A stretch of DNA of 64,000 nt, from NCBI RefSeq assembly GCF_019207085.1, contig NZ_JAATOM010000014.1, forward strand, positions 94,160 to 158,159, given 5' to 3'. The notes beneath the pieces are model-generated. The model made no database searches and was not told the origin of the DNA. It was given only the letters and a program-made list of their open reading frames with translations. Positions 26,130 to 36,064 of this stretch are shown in pieces. The position numbers and the translations under genes were made by a program. Numbering within the stretch: the stretch's first letter is position 1; each line of letters begins with the position of its first letter. The DNA is from Variovorax sp. dw_308 (lineage in GTDB: Bacteria; Pseudomonadota; Gammaproteobacteria; Burkholderiales; Burkholderiaceae_C).

Positions 26130-27317
26130 ATGACGCAACCAGTCGTCGTCGCCGGGGTCGGCATGATCCCCTTCAAGAAACCGGGTGCGAGCGCCAGCTA
26201 CATCGACATGGGAGCCGACGCCACGCGCCAGGCCTTGGCCGATGCCGGCATCGGCTACGAGCTGATCCAGCAAGCCTACGTCGGCTATGTCTATGGCGAC
26301 TCGACCAGCGGCCAGTCGGCGCTGTATGACGTCGGCCTGTCGGGCATTCCGGTGGTCAACGTGAACAACAACTGCTCCACCGGCTCGTCCGCGCTCTTCC
26401 TGGCGCGCCAGGCCGTGGAGAGCGGCATGGTCGATTGCGCGCTGGCGCTGGGCTTCGAGCAGATGCAGCCCGGCGCGCTGGGCTCGGTGTGGAACGACCG
26501 CCCGGCGGCGATGGGCAAGAGCATCGCTGTGACCGAAGCGCTGGCGGGCGACGTGGCTGGCATGCCGGTCGCGTTGCAGATGTTCGGCGGTGCGGGCCGC
26601 GAGCACATGCAGAAGTACGGCACCAAGATGGAGACCTTCGCGGCCATCCGCGCCAAGGCCAGCCGTCACGCTGCCAACAACCCGCTGGCGCTGTTTCGCA
26701 AGGTCGTGTCGGTCGATGACGTGATGAACGACGTGCAGGTGTGGCCCGGCGTGATGACGCGCCTGATGGCCTGCCCACCCACCTGCGGCGCGGCCGCTGC
26801 CGTGGTCGTGTCCGAGCGCTTCGCGAAGAAGCACGGCCTGCGCACCGACGTCGTGATCCTCGCGCAGTCGATGACCACCGACTTCCCGAGCTCCTTCGAG
26901 CCGCAATCGATGATCAAGATGGTCGGCGCCGACATGACTCGCGCCGCCGCACAGCAGGTCTACGAAAAGGCTGGTGTCGCGCCCGAGGACATCAAGGTCG
27001 CCGAACTGCACGACTGCTTCGCCCACAACGAACTGCTGACGTACGAAGCCCTCGGCTTCTGCCCCGAAGGCGGCGCCGAGCAGTTCATCCTCGACGGCGA
27101 CAACACCTACGGCGGCCAGGTCGTTACCAACCCCTCGGGCGGCCTCTTGTCCAAGGGCCATCCGCTGGGCGCCACGGGCCTGGCGCAGTGCTACGAACTC
27201 ACGCATCAGTTGCGTGGCACAGCAGACCAACGCCAGGTCGCGAACGCGAACCTCGCACTGGCGCACAACCTCGGCCTCGGCGGCGCCTGCGTGGTGACCC
27301 TGTACGGCCGCGCCTGA
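26130..27317 (+). CDS. SCP-2-type thiolase (lipid-transfer thiolase)
   Basis: This 395-residue thiolase-fold protein starts VVVAGVGMIPFKKPG and has nucleophilic Cys in NNNCSTGSSAL. It ends with GGLLSKGHPLGATGLAQ and LGGACVVTLY, as in SCP-2/SCPx thiolases. These cleave 3-ketoacyl-CoA, often with 2-methyl branches or sterol side chains, to a shortened acyl-CoA plus acetyl- or propionyl-CoA. A CAGGAG ribosome site precedes the ATG. It lies directly after the racemase-like gene, which supports branched-chain substrates. Confidence 0.92.
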   Translation: MTQPVVVAGVGMIPFKKPGASASYIDMGADATRQALADAGIGYELIQQAYVGYVYGDSTSGQSALYDVGLSGIPVVNVNNNCSTGSSALFLARQAVESGMVDCALALGFEQMQPGALGSVWNDRPAAMGKSIAVTEALAGDVAGMPVALQMFGGAGREHMQKYGTKMETFAAIRAKASRHAANNPLALFRKVVSVDDVMNDVQVWPGVMTRLMACPPTCGAAAAVVVSERFAKKHGLRTDVVILAQSMTTDFPSSFEPQSMIKMVGADMTRAAAQQVYEKAGVAPEDIKVAELHDCFAHNELLTYEALGFCPEGGAEQFILDGDNTYGGQVVTNPSGGLLSKGHPLGATGLAQCYELTHQLRGTADQRQVANANLALAHNLGLGGACVVTLYGRA

Positions 27318-27349
27318 TCCTTTTCCCCGATATCCAAGGAGACATCCCC

Positions 27350-27793
27350 ATGACAGACAAGAACCTGATCGGCCAGTCGCTCGGCGGCGGCAGTGTCGAG
27401 GTCGAGAAAGGCCGCCTGCGCTTCTTCGCCAAGGCCACGGGCCAGCGCAATTCGGTGTACAGCGACGAATCCGCTGCACGCGATGCCGGCCATCCGACCT
27501 TGCCGGTGCCGCCCACCTTCCTGATGTGCCTCAACAGCGAAGTGCAGGACCTGGAATACACGTTGCGCACGCTGAAGATGGACCTCGGACGCATCCTGCA
27601 CGCCGAGCAAGCCTTCGAGTACCACCGCATGGCCTACGCCGGCGACACGCTGAGCTTCGAGACCAAGGTCGCGGACGTCTACGACAAGAAGGGCGGCGCC
27701 CTGAGCTTCGTCGTCAACGAGACCCGCGTGACCAACCAGAAGGGCGAACACGTGGCCGACCTGCGCGGCACGATCGTCCAGCGCAACGGCTGA
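27350..27793 (+). CDS. MaoC-type dehydratase, N-terminal hot-dog subunit
   Basis: This 147-residue hot-dog protein resembles the FAS1-like/MaoC N-terminal half (RLRFFAKATGQRNSVYSDE, LPVPPTFLMC, LHAEQAFEYHRMAYAGDTL). These usually lack the catalytic Asp/His and pair with a second hot-dog subunit, here encoded 15 bp downstream. The pair would make an (R)-specific enoyl-CoA hydratase. The ATG is preceded by AAGGAGA. Confidence 0.88.
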   Translation: MTDKNLIGQSLGGGSVEVEKGRLRFFAKATGQRNSVYSDESAARDAGHPTLPVPPTFLMCLNSEVQDLEYTLRTLKMDLGRILHAEQAFEYHRMAYAGDTLSFETKVADVYDKKGGALSFVVNETRVTNQKGEHVADLRGTIVQRNG

Positions 27794-27808
27794 ACCAGAG
27801 GAGACATC

Positions 27809-28228
27809 ATGCAATCCCCCCGCTATCAAGACCTCAACGTCGGCGACGCGCTGCCGCCGCTCACGCTGCCAGCCATCAACCGCACCACGCTCGCGCTGTA
27901 TGCCGGTGCATCGGGCGACCACAACCCGATCCACATCGACATCGACTTCGCCCGCAAGTCGCGGATGCCCGACGTGTTCGCGCACGGCATGCTGTCGGCC
28001 GCCTACGTGGCCAACCTGCTGACCGACTGGGTGCCGCAGGAGCAGGTGCGCAACCTGTCGATGCGCTTCTCGGGCATCACGCACCTGGGCAACCAGCCGA
28101 CGCTGACCGGCCGCGTGGCCGAGAAGTTCGAAGCGAACGGCGAAAAGCGCGTGCGCGTCGAGATGCTGTGCGCCAGCCAGTACGGCGAACCCAAGATCGT
28201 CGCCGAAGCCGTGGTCGCCCTGAGCTGA
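27809..28228 (+). CDS. MaoC-type (R)-enoyl-CoA hydratase subunit
   Basis: This 139-residue hot-dog protein has the hydratase-2 motif YAGASGDHNPIHIDIDFA, with catalytic Asp and His, and VFAHGMLSAAY. It likely forms a heteromeric hydratase with the 27350 product, hydrating enoyl-CoA to (R)-3-hydroxyacyl-CoA. (R)-intermediates are also PHA-synthase substrates, a link to the PhaC-like gene. GAGGAG lies upstream of the ATG. Confidence 0.93.
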   Translation: MQSPRYQDLNVGDALPPLTLPAINRTTLALYAGASGDHNPIHIDIDFARKSRMPDVFAHGMLSAAYVANLLTDWVPQEQVRNLSMRFSGITHLGNQPTLTGRVAEKFEANGEKRVRVEMLCASQYGEPKIVAEAVVALS

Positions 28229-28265
28229 CCCCAACTTTCACCCCAACACATCGAGAGAAATACAC

Positions 28266-29093
28266 ATGAGCAAGCTCACCGGAAAAACCGCACTCATCAC
28301 CGGCTCTGGCCGTGGCATCGGCCGCGCACTGGCCCTCAAGCTCGCCAGCGAAGGCGCGCGCCTCGTCATCAACGATCTGGACGCAGAGCCAGCAAACGAA
28401 GTGGTCGAGACCATTCGTGGCATGGGCGGCGAGGCTGTCGCCTGCGTCGGCAGCGTCACCGCGCCCGACTTTGCCGATCGCTTCATCAAGACCGCGGTGG
28501 ACAACTACAAGGGCATCGACATCATCGTCAACAACGCGGGCTACACCTGGGACAACGTGATCCAGAAGATGACGGACGAGCAGTGGTACGCGATCATGGA
28601 TTGCCACCTGACTGCGCCATTCCGCATCCTGCGCGCGGCCTATCCGGTCATCAGCGCAGCAGCCAAGGCCGAGAAGGCCGAAGGCCGCGAGGTGTTCCGC
28701 AAGATCGTGAACGTCTCGTCGGTCGCTGCTGGCGGCAACCCGGGCCAGAGCAACTATTCGTCGGCCAAGTCCGGCATCCTGGGCCTGACCAAGACGCTGT
28801 CCAAGGAATGGGGCCGCCTCAAGGTGAATGTCAATGCGGTCGCCTTCGGCTTCATCATGACGCGCCTGACCGAAGCCTCGGCCGACGGCAATGCCTCGGT
28901 CAAGATCGAAGGCCGCGACATCAAGGTCGGCGTGAACCCGCAACTGCTCGAAGCCGCCAAGCAAGGCATCCCTGCAGGCCGTCCCGGCACGCCGGACGAA
29001 GCAGCAGGCTCCATCTACCTGTTCTGCCAGCCCGAATCCGACTACGTGTCGGGCCAGGTGCTGATCTGCGGCGGCGGCCTCGGCAACATCTGA
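28266..29093 (+). CDS. SDR-family 3-hydroxyacyl-CoA dehydrogenase-like
   Basis: This 275-residue SDR has ITGSGRGIGRALA, NNAGYTWDN, catalytic NYSSAKSG and GGGLGNI at the end. Following a MaoC hydratase pair, it would oxidise (R)-3-hydroxyacyl-CoA to 3-ketoacyl-CoA. The SDR-plus-MaoC combination is the bacterial counterpart of the peroxisomal multifunctional protein type 2. A short insertion (KAEKAEGREVFRK) before the active-site Ser is unusual but seen in some FabG-like proteins. Confidence 0.9.
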   Translation: MSKLTGKTALITGSGRGIGRALALKLASEGARLVINDLDAEPANEVVETIRGMGGEAVACVGSVTAPDFADRFIKTAVDNYKGIDIIVNNAGYTWDNVIQKMTDEQWYAIMDCHLTAPFRILRAAYPVISAAAKAEKAEGREVFRKIVNVSSVAAGGNPGQSNYSSAKSGILGLTKTLSKEWGRLKVNVNAVAFGFIMTRLTEASADGNASVKIEGRDIKVGVNPQLLEAAKQGIPAGRPGTPDEAAGSIYLFCQPESDYVSGQVLICGGGLGNI

Positions 29094-29109
29094 CGCGGAG
29101 CGCTTCGAC

Positions 29110-30255
29110 ATGCTCGACAAGATTCGATCCCCGTGGATGGACGAAGACCTCGAAGCCTTCGCCGACACGGTGCGGCGCTTCTGCAAGGAATTCGTCGAAC
29201 CCCATGACCTGCAATGGCGCGAGGACCACCAGAGTGGCCGCGAGGTCTGGCGCAAGGCCGGCGAGTTGGGCCTGATCCTGCCTGACGTGCCGGAGGAATA
29301 CAGCGGCTCGGGCGGCACGCCCGCGCATGCTGCGGTGGTGGTGCGTGAACTGGGCTATGCCGGCAACACCGGCTTCGGCCAGGGCATCAGCCACATCGTC
29401 GGCCACTACCTCATGGCCTACGGCACCGAGGCGCAGAAGCTGAGCTGGCTGCCGCGCATCGCATCCGGCGAAGTCATCACGTCCATCGCGATGACCGAGC
29501 CGGGCACGGGCTCTGATTTGCAGGGCGTGCGCACCAAGGCGGAGAAGCGCGGCGACGGCTACGTGATCAACGGCGCCAAGACTTTCATCACCAACGGCCA
29601 GCTGTGCGACGTGGTGATCGTGGTCGCGAAAACCGACACCACGCAGGGCGCCAAGGGCATCTCGCTCTTCATCGTCGACGTGAACAACCCGGGCTTCCGC
29701 CGCGGCAAGGTGCTCGACAAGATCGGACAGGACGGTGGCGACACCTCCGAGATGTTCTTCGACGATTGCGTGGTGCCGGCCGACTGCCTGCTGGGCGGCC
29801 AGGAAGGCCAGGGATTTTTTCAACTCATGGGGCAACTGCCCTACGAGCGCGCGCAGATCGCCATCAGCGCCGCAGCCGCCATGGAGCGTGCCTTCGTGCT
29901 CACGCTGGACTACGCGCGCGAGCGCCGCGCCTTCGGCAAGCCGATCCTGGAGTTCCAGAACACCCGCTTCGTGCTCGCGGAAGTGAAGGCCACCGCGCTC
30001 GCATCGCGCGCCTTCGTCGACCACATCGTGCAGGAGTGGATCGAAGGTCGCCTCGACGCATCGCTGGCGTCGATGGGCAAGTTCTGGCTCACCGAGCGCC
30101 AGGGCGAAGTGATCGACAAGTGCCTGCAACTGTTCGGCGGCTACGGCTACATGCTGGAGTACCCCATCGCCCGCATGTACGCCGACGCGCGCGTGCAGCG
30201 CATCTACGGCGGCACCAACGAGATCCAGCGCGAGCTGGTCGGACGCTCGCTCTAA
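29110..30255 (+). CDS. Acyl-CoA dehydrogenase
   Basis: This 381-residue dehydrogenase has VPEEYSGSGG, IAMTEPGTGSDLQGV, YARERRAFGKPILEFQNTRF, FGGYGYMLEYPIAR and the C-terminal YGGTNEIQRELVGR. The Glu in GGTNEIQ corresponds to the C-terminal region of standard acyl-CoA dehydrogenases. It should pass electrons to the EtfBA encoded at 13162-14858. It is 16 bp after the SDR and 33 bp before the ligase gene, in the same operon. Confidence 0.94.
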   Translation: MLDKIRSPWMDEDLEAFADTVRRFCKEFVEPHDLQWREDHQSGREVWRKAGELGLILPDVPEEYSGSGGTPAHAAVVVRELGYAGNTGFGQGISHIVGHYLMAYGTEAQKLSWLPRIASGEVITSIAMTEPGTGSDLQGVRTKAEKRGDGYVINGAKTFITNGQLCDVVIVVAKTDTTQGAKGISLFIVDVNNPGFRRGKVLDKIGQDGGDTSEMFFDDCVVPADCLLGGQEGQGFFQLMGQLPYERAQIAISAAAAMERAFVLTLDYARERRAFGKPILEFQNTRFVLAEVKATALASRAFVDHIVQEWIEGRLDASLASMGKFWLTERQGEVIDKCLQLFGGYGYMLEYPIARMYADARVQRIYGGTNEIQRELVGRSL

Positions 30256-30288
30256 GCAACCCGACACACCCAAAAAAGGAGACAAGAC

Positions 30289-31839
<1,551 letters not shown>

Positions 31840-31916
31840 GACCGCCGGCACGGGCTGGCGGAGTCGGCGTAAGCTCCGGCGTGCCTCCGAGCCGATGCCG
31901 ACCACGACCCAGTTCG

Positions 31917-34622
31917 ATGCCATCCACGCCCAACGCAGTGCTACCGGCCAAGCTGAGTGCCCCGACCCTCTCCCGCGCCCAGCTCGAGCGGCTGGAGGTG
32001 GCCGATCGCATCGGCAGCGCCGGGCCGGTGCGGCTGATCGTGCTTCGGGCGCCGGCCGGCTTCGGCAAGACGACGGCGATGCTGCAGCACGCCGCGCGCT
32101 GCGCTGCGGCTGGCATGACCACGGCGTGGCTCAATCTCGATGAATCCGACAACGACCTGACGCGCTTCCTGCTGCACTTCGAGGCGGCGATCACCAGCGC
32201 AGGGGCCATCGCGGCCGCCGACGCGCACGACGCGAGCGTGTTCGGCATGCTCGCGCGCGTCGGTGGTTCGCGGCGCGAGTTCACGCTCTTCCTGGACGAC
32301 TTCGAGGTGATCCAGAGTTCGACCGTGCTCGACCTGCTGCGCCAGGTGCTCGACAACATGCCCCCGCAATGGCGCATCGTGATCGGCTCGCGCACCGTGC
32401 CTTCCCTGGGACTGGGCAGGCTGCGCGCCCACGGCCGCGTGCTCGAGATCGGCCTGGAGCAGTTGCGCTTCACCCGCGCAGAGGCGCACGACTTCCTCTG
32501 CACCCAGCGCGGGCTCGTGCTGAGCGACGCCTTGGTGGATCGGCTGTACCAGGCGACCGAAGGCTGGATCACCGCCTTGTGGCTCGCCTCGGTCGCGCTG
32601 CAGGACCACGACGATCCGGAGGCTTTCCTGCAAGCCTTCTCGGGGAACCACGCCGCCATCACCGAGTACCTGGCCGAGGACGTGCTGGCCCGGCAGGCGG
32701 AACCCGTGCGCGACTTCCTGCTGCGCACGAGCGTTCTCAGCTACCTGAGCGCGCCCCTGTGCGACGCCGTGCTCGAACGCGACGACAGCCACGCGATGCT
32801 GGCGCAACTGGAGCGCTCTAACCTGTTCCTGATGCCTGCCGATGCGCAGCGCGAGACCTTTCGATTCCATGCCTTGTTCGCCGAGTTCCTGCGCACGCAG
32901 CTGGCGCAGCGCGATCCGGAGGCTGCGTCCGCCTTGCACCTGCGCGCAGCGCGCTATTTCGAAGCGCAGGGGCGTGCAGTGCCGGCCATCGCCCACGCCT
33001 TGCGTGCACGCGATCACGCCGTTGCCGTGCAATTGCTGAAGGTGCACGGCCCGATGCTGCTGCACAAGGCCCGCTTCCGCCTCCTGTCGCGGTGGCTGGG
33101 CGGCCTTCCCGCGACGGAGCTGCAGGCGCAGCCCGGGCTCCTGGTGGTCTACGCCTGGGCACTGGCCTTCACGCATCGCCACCACGAGGCACTGGCACTG
33201 TTGCAGGACCCGCGCAACTGGACGCCGCCCGCCGACAAGGAAGAGGCCGAGAGCCTGCAAGCCCATCTGCTGGCCTTGCGCCCCATGGTGCTGACCATGA
33301 TGGACAACAGCGAAGGCGTGCCGCTGGCCATCCACAACCATGCCTTGATCGACCCGCGCCACGATTTTCCCTATGGCGCCCTCACCAACACCCTGGCGAT
33401 GCTCTTCGCGGCGCTCAACCGCGTCGACGAGGCCCGGGTCCTGCTGGAACAGGCGCGCCGCGCGCACCACCGGATCGACAGCACCTTCAGCCTGGTCGTG
33501 AGCGAATGCATCGAAGGCACCATCCGCTGGCGCCAGGGGCACCTGCAGGATGCTCTGGCGCGCTTTCGCATCGCGATGAACAACATGACGCTGGAGGCGT
33601 CTGGCCGTGTCGACGGCAACCCCAATGCGGCCGTGTATCTTGCCGCCGCCCTGTACGAAGCCGGGCAGCTCGAAGAGGCCGAGCGGGCGCTCGTCTCGTC
33701 GCTGCCCTTGCTGCGCGAGGTGGGCCAACTCGCCCATATCGTCGTCGGCTACATCACGCTGTCGCGCATTGCATGGCATCGCGGCGAGGCCGAGCGCGCC
33801 TTCGGCATCCTCGGCGAACTCGAATACCTGGGCCATCAGGACCAGGCGCCTCGCCTCGCTTCCAGCGCCGAACTGGAGCGCTCGCGCCTTTCCCTGCTGC
33901 GCGGCGATGTGAAGGGCGCCACCCACTACCTGGGGCGTGCGCAAGACCCGAAGCTGCTGCCGCCACACCCGGAAGATCTGGTGCCGCTGCATGACGTGGA
34001 GTCGCCCGCGCTTGCTGGGCAGCGCCTGCGCTTGCGCAGCGGCAAGGCGGTCGATGCGATCGGCGAGTTGGCGAAAGCGATCACGAGCGCGCGCGACGAG
34101 GCCAACCACCGCCTCGCATTGGTGCTGGAACTGCTTCATGCCGAAGCCTTGCAGCGCGCCGGCCAGTCGGTCGAGGCCCGCGCCGCGATCTCGCGAACGC
34201 TGGAAGCCGTCGCGGTAGAGGGGATCGTTCAGCCTTTCGCCGACGAAGGCCCGGTGGTGGCCGGGCTGGCGCAATGGTGGTGCCGCACGTTCGCGAGCAA
34301 GAAGCTGCCGGCGGGAGTCGCCGCCAACTTCGTCGAACGCCTCGAGCGGGCGTGTGCCGGCGTGACGGCGGATGACGAGGAAGACGACAGCGTCTTCGCG
34401 GCCCCAGCTGCGGAAGGGGCGAGCTTCGACGCGCTCACCTTCCGCGAGATCCACGTTCTCAAGCTGCTCTCTCGCGGCCAGGCCAACAGCGCGATCGCCG
34501 AGGCGCTGTTCGTGTCCGAGAACACCGTGCGCACCCACCTGCGCAACATCTTCTCCAAGCTGGGCGCGCACAACCGCACCGAGGCGGCGAGCATCGCGCG
34601 CAAGCACAAGCTGCTTGAGTGA
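31917..34622 (+). CDS. MalT-like ATP-dependent LuxR-family regulator (LAL)
   Basis: This 901-residue protein is a large LuxR activator. Its N-terminal ATPase has Walker A APAGFGKTT at 45-53 and a possible Walker B FLDDFEVI. A long helical-repeat sensor region of about 500 residues follows, with a C-terminal LuxR HTH (LTFREIHVLKLLSRG, ALFVSENTVRTHLRNIFSKLG) ending at KLLE. Such proteins respond to a small inducer and ATP. It is positioned immediately after the operon and is the best candidate for binding the AATCACCCGTT motifs at 20277, 20339 and 24833. ATG 31917 is assigned by the family-like start (AKLSAPTLSRAQLERL). Confidence 0.92.
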   Translation: MPSTPNAVLPAKLSAPTLSRAQLERLEVADRIGSAGPVRLIVLRAPAGFGKTTAMLQHAARCAAAGMTTAWLNLDESDNDLTRFLLHFEAAITSAGAIAAADAHDASVFGMLARVGGSRREFTLFLDDFEVIQSSTVLDLLRQVLDNMPPQWRIVIGSRTVPSLGLGRLRAHGRVLEIGLEQLRFTRAEAHDFLCTQRGLVLSDALVDRLYQATEGWITALWLASVALQDHDDPEAFLQAFSGNHAAITEYLAEDVLARQAEPVRDFLLRTSVLSYLSAPLCDAVLERDDSHAMLAQLERSNLFLMPADAQRETFRFHALFAEFLRTQLAQRDPEAASALHLRAARYFEAQGRAVPAIAHALRARDHAVAVQLLKVHGPMLLHKARFRLLSRWLGGLPATELQAQPGLLVVYAWALAFTHRHHEALALLQDPRNWTPPADKEEAESLQAHLLALRPMVLTMMDNSEGVPLAIHNHALIDPRHDFPYGALTNTLAMLFAALNRVDEARVLLEQARRAHHRIDSTFSLVVSECIEGTIRWRQGHLQDALARFRIAMNNMTLEASGRVDGNPNAAVYLAAALYEAGQLEEAERALVSSLPLLREVGQLAHIVVGYITLSRIAWHRGEAERAFGILGELEYLGHQDQAPRLASSAELERSRLSLLRGDVKGATHYLGRAQDPKLLPPHPEDLVPLHDVESPALAGQRLRLRSGKAVDAIGELAKAITSARDEANHRLALVLELLHAEALQRAGQSVEARAAISRTLEAVAVEGIVQPFADEGPVVAGLAQWWCRTFASKKLPAGVAANFVERLERACAGVTADDEEDDSVFAAPAAEGASFDALTFREIHVLKLLSRGQANSAIAEALFVSENTVRTHLRNIFSKLGAHNRTEAASIARKHKLLE

Positions 34623-34756
34623 CTGTCTGGACGTTTCTGGCCCAGTAGCGAAGGTTCGTTTCTTGTCCCGGATTTTCAATCGATTGGGGTAATCTGGAAT
34701 GCCAGTGATCTTCGACGGACTCTGGTGGGCCGACCTCACAACTCAAGGAGCTGACT

Positions 34757-35791
34757 TTGAAAGCATACGCATCGACCCTCATGGCCGCACTTGCCATCGG
34801 TGGTGGCTGGTCACATGCGCAGACACCCGCGCGTGATGCCTTGGTGCCCGTGACCGTCGACAACTTCATCCGTGCCGAGTCAGACCTTTACCTCAGCGCC
34901 GTCGCGCTGAAAGAGGGCGGCTTCGGCAAGTTCGAGCACCATCGCGAGTTGTCTCCGATCGATAGCCAGACCATCATTCGCCAGAACCGCGACACCCTGT
35001 ATTCGGCAGCCGTGTTCGACCTCGATGCAGGCCCGGTCACGATCACGCTGCCCGACGCCGGCCGGCGCTTCATGTCGCTGCAGGCGATCAGCGAGGACCA
35101 GTACTCGCAGCCCGCCATCTACAAGCCCGGCAGGCACACACTGACACGAAAGCAGATCGGCACGCGCTATGTGATCGTGGGCGTGCGCACCTTGGTCGAT
35201 CCTTCCGTGCCCGGCGACCTCGAGAAGGTCCACGCACTCCAGGACGCCTTGAAGGTCGAGCAGCAATCCGTCGGCAAATTCGAAGTCCCGAAGTTCGATC
35301 CCGTCAGCCAGAAGAAGGTGCGCGATGCGCTCATCGTGCTGGGGACGACGATGACAGACACCAGCCATGCCTTCGGACTGAAGGGCGAAGTAGACCCGGT
35401 GCAGCGCCTGATCGCGGCTGCGACCACCTGGGGTGGCAATCCCCGCAAGGATGCGATCTACCTCAATTTCACGCCGCAGCAGAACGACGGCACGACCGTC
35501 CACAAGCTGAACCTCAAGAACGTGCCGGTCGAGGGCTTCTGGTCCATCAGCCTTTACAACGCCGAGGGCTACTTCCAGAAGAACGACCTGAACGCCTACT
35601 CGCTGAACAACCTCACATCCAAACTAAACACCGACGGTTCGGTCACCATCCAGTTCGGGGGTTGCGACGGCAAGGTGCCCAACTGCCTGCCGATCATGAA
35701 GGGCTGGAACTACACCGCGCGGCTGTATCGACCGCGCGCGGAGCTGTTGAACGGCAAGTGGGTGTTTCCGCAACCTGAACAGGTGAACTGA
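34757..35791 (+). CDS. DUF1254/DUF1214 secreted protein, second paralogue
   Basis: This 344-residue protein with a signal peptide ending near SHAQT has the same domain order as 19170-20210 (VTVDNFIRAESDLYL, NRDTLYSAAVFDLDAGPVT; EGFWSISLYNAEGYF; GWNYTARLYRPRAEL). Its ribosome site AAGGAG precedes a TTG codon at 34757; the codon is TTG rather than ATG (TTGAAAGCATACGCA). The paralogues bracket the main beta-oxidation operon. No copy of the AATCACCC motif was found in its 134-bp upstream gap. Confidence 0.88.
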   Translation: MKAYASTLMAALAIGGGWSHAQTPARDALVPVTVDNFIRAESDLYLSAVALKEGGFGKFEHHRELSPIDSQTIIRQNRDTLYSAAVFDLDAGPVTITLPDAGRRFMSLQAISEDQYSQPAIYKPGRHTLTRKQIGTRYVIVGVRTLVDPSVPGDLEKVHALQDALKVEQQSVGKFEVPKFDPVSQKKVRDALIVLGTTMTDTSHAFGLKGEVDPVQRLIAAATTWGGNPRKDAIYLNFTPQQNDGTTVHKLNLKNVPVEGFWSISLYNAEGYFQKNDLNAYSLNNLTSKLNTDGSVTIQFGGCDGKVPNCLPIMKGWNYTARLYRPRAELLNGKWVFPQPEQVN

Positions 35792-36064
35792 TCACCGTGA
35801 CTTCATTTGGTGTTGGCGAGATCTTCCCTGGGCATTGGAGGACCGCATGCCGCAAGCAGTGCAGCCAATAGGGTGCTCGACGCGAATCTGGTTGGACCTG
35901 CGTTCATTTCGATGGCTCCTTGCCATCGCCCGGGGGTTCCAGGCGCTGCATGAGGCTATCGGAGCAAACGGAGGTGCGCGTCCCCCGCTTGGTAGTTGAC
36001 GCCAGTACCTGGAACTTTGAGTGCGTTCTGGTTCTGAGCCCCCCGGGCGCGACGGCAGGCGGGC

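Noticed and set aside
31941..34739. Open frame of over 900 codons antisense to the MalT-like regulator
   Set aside because: High GC and third-position bias of the real gene leave the opposite strand free of stops. The translated product has no domain pattern and the plus-strand frame has clear motifs.
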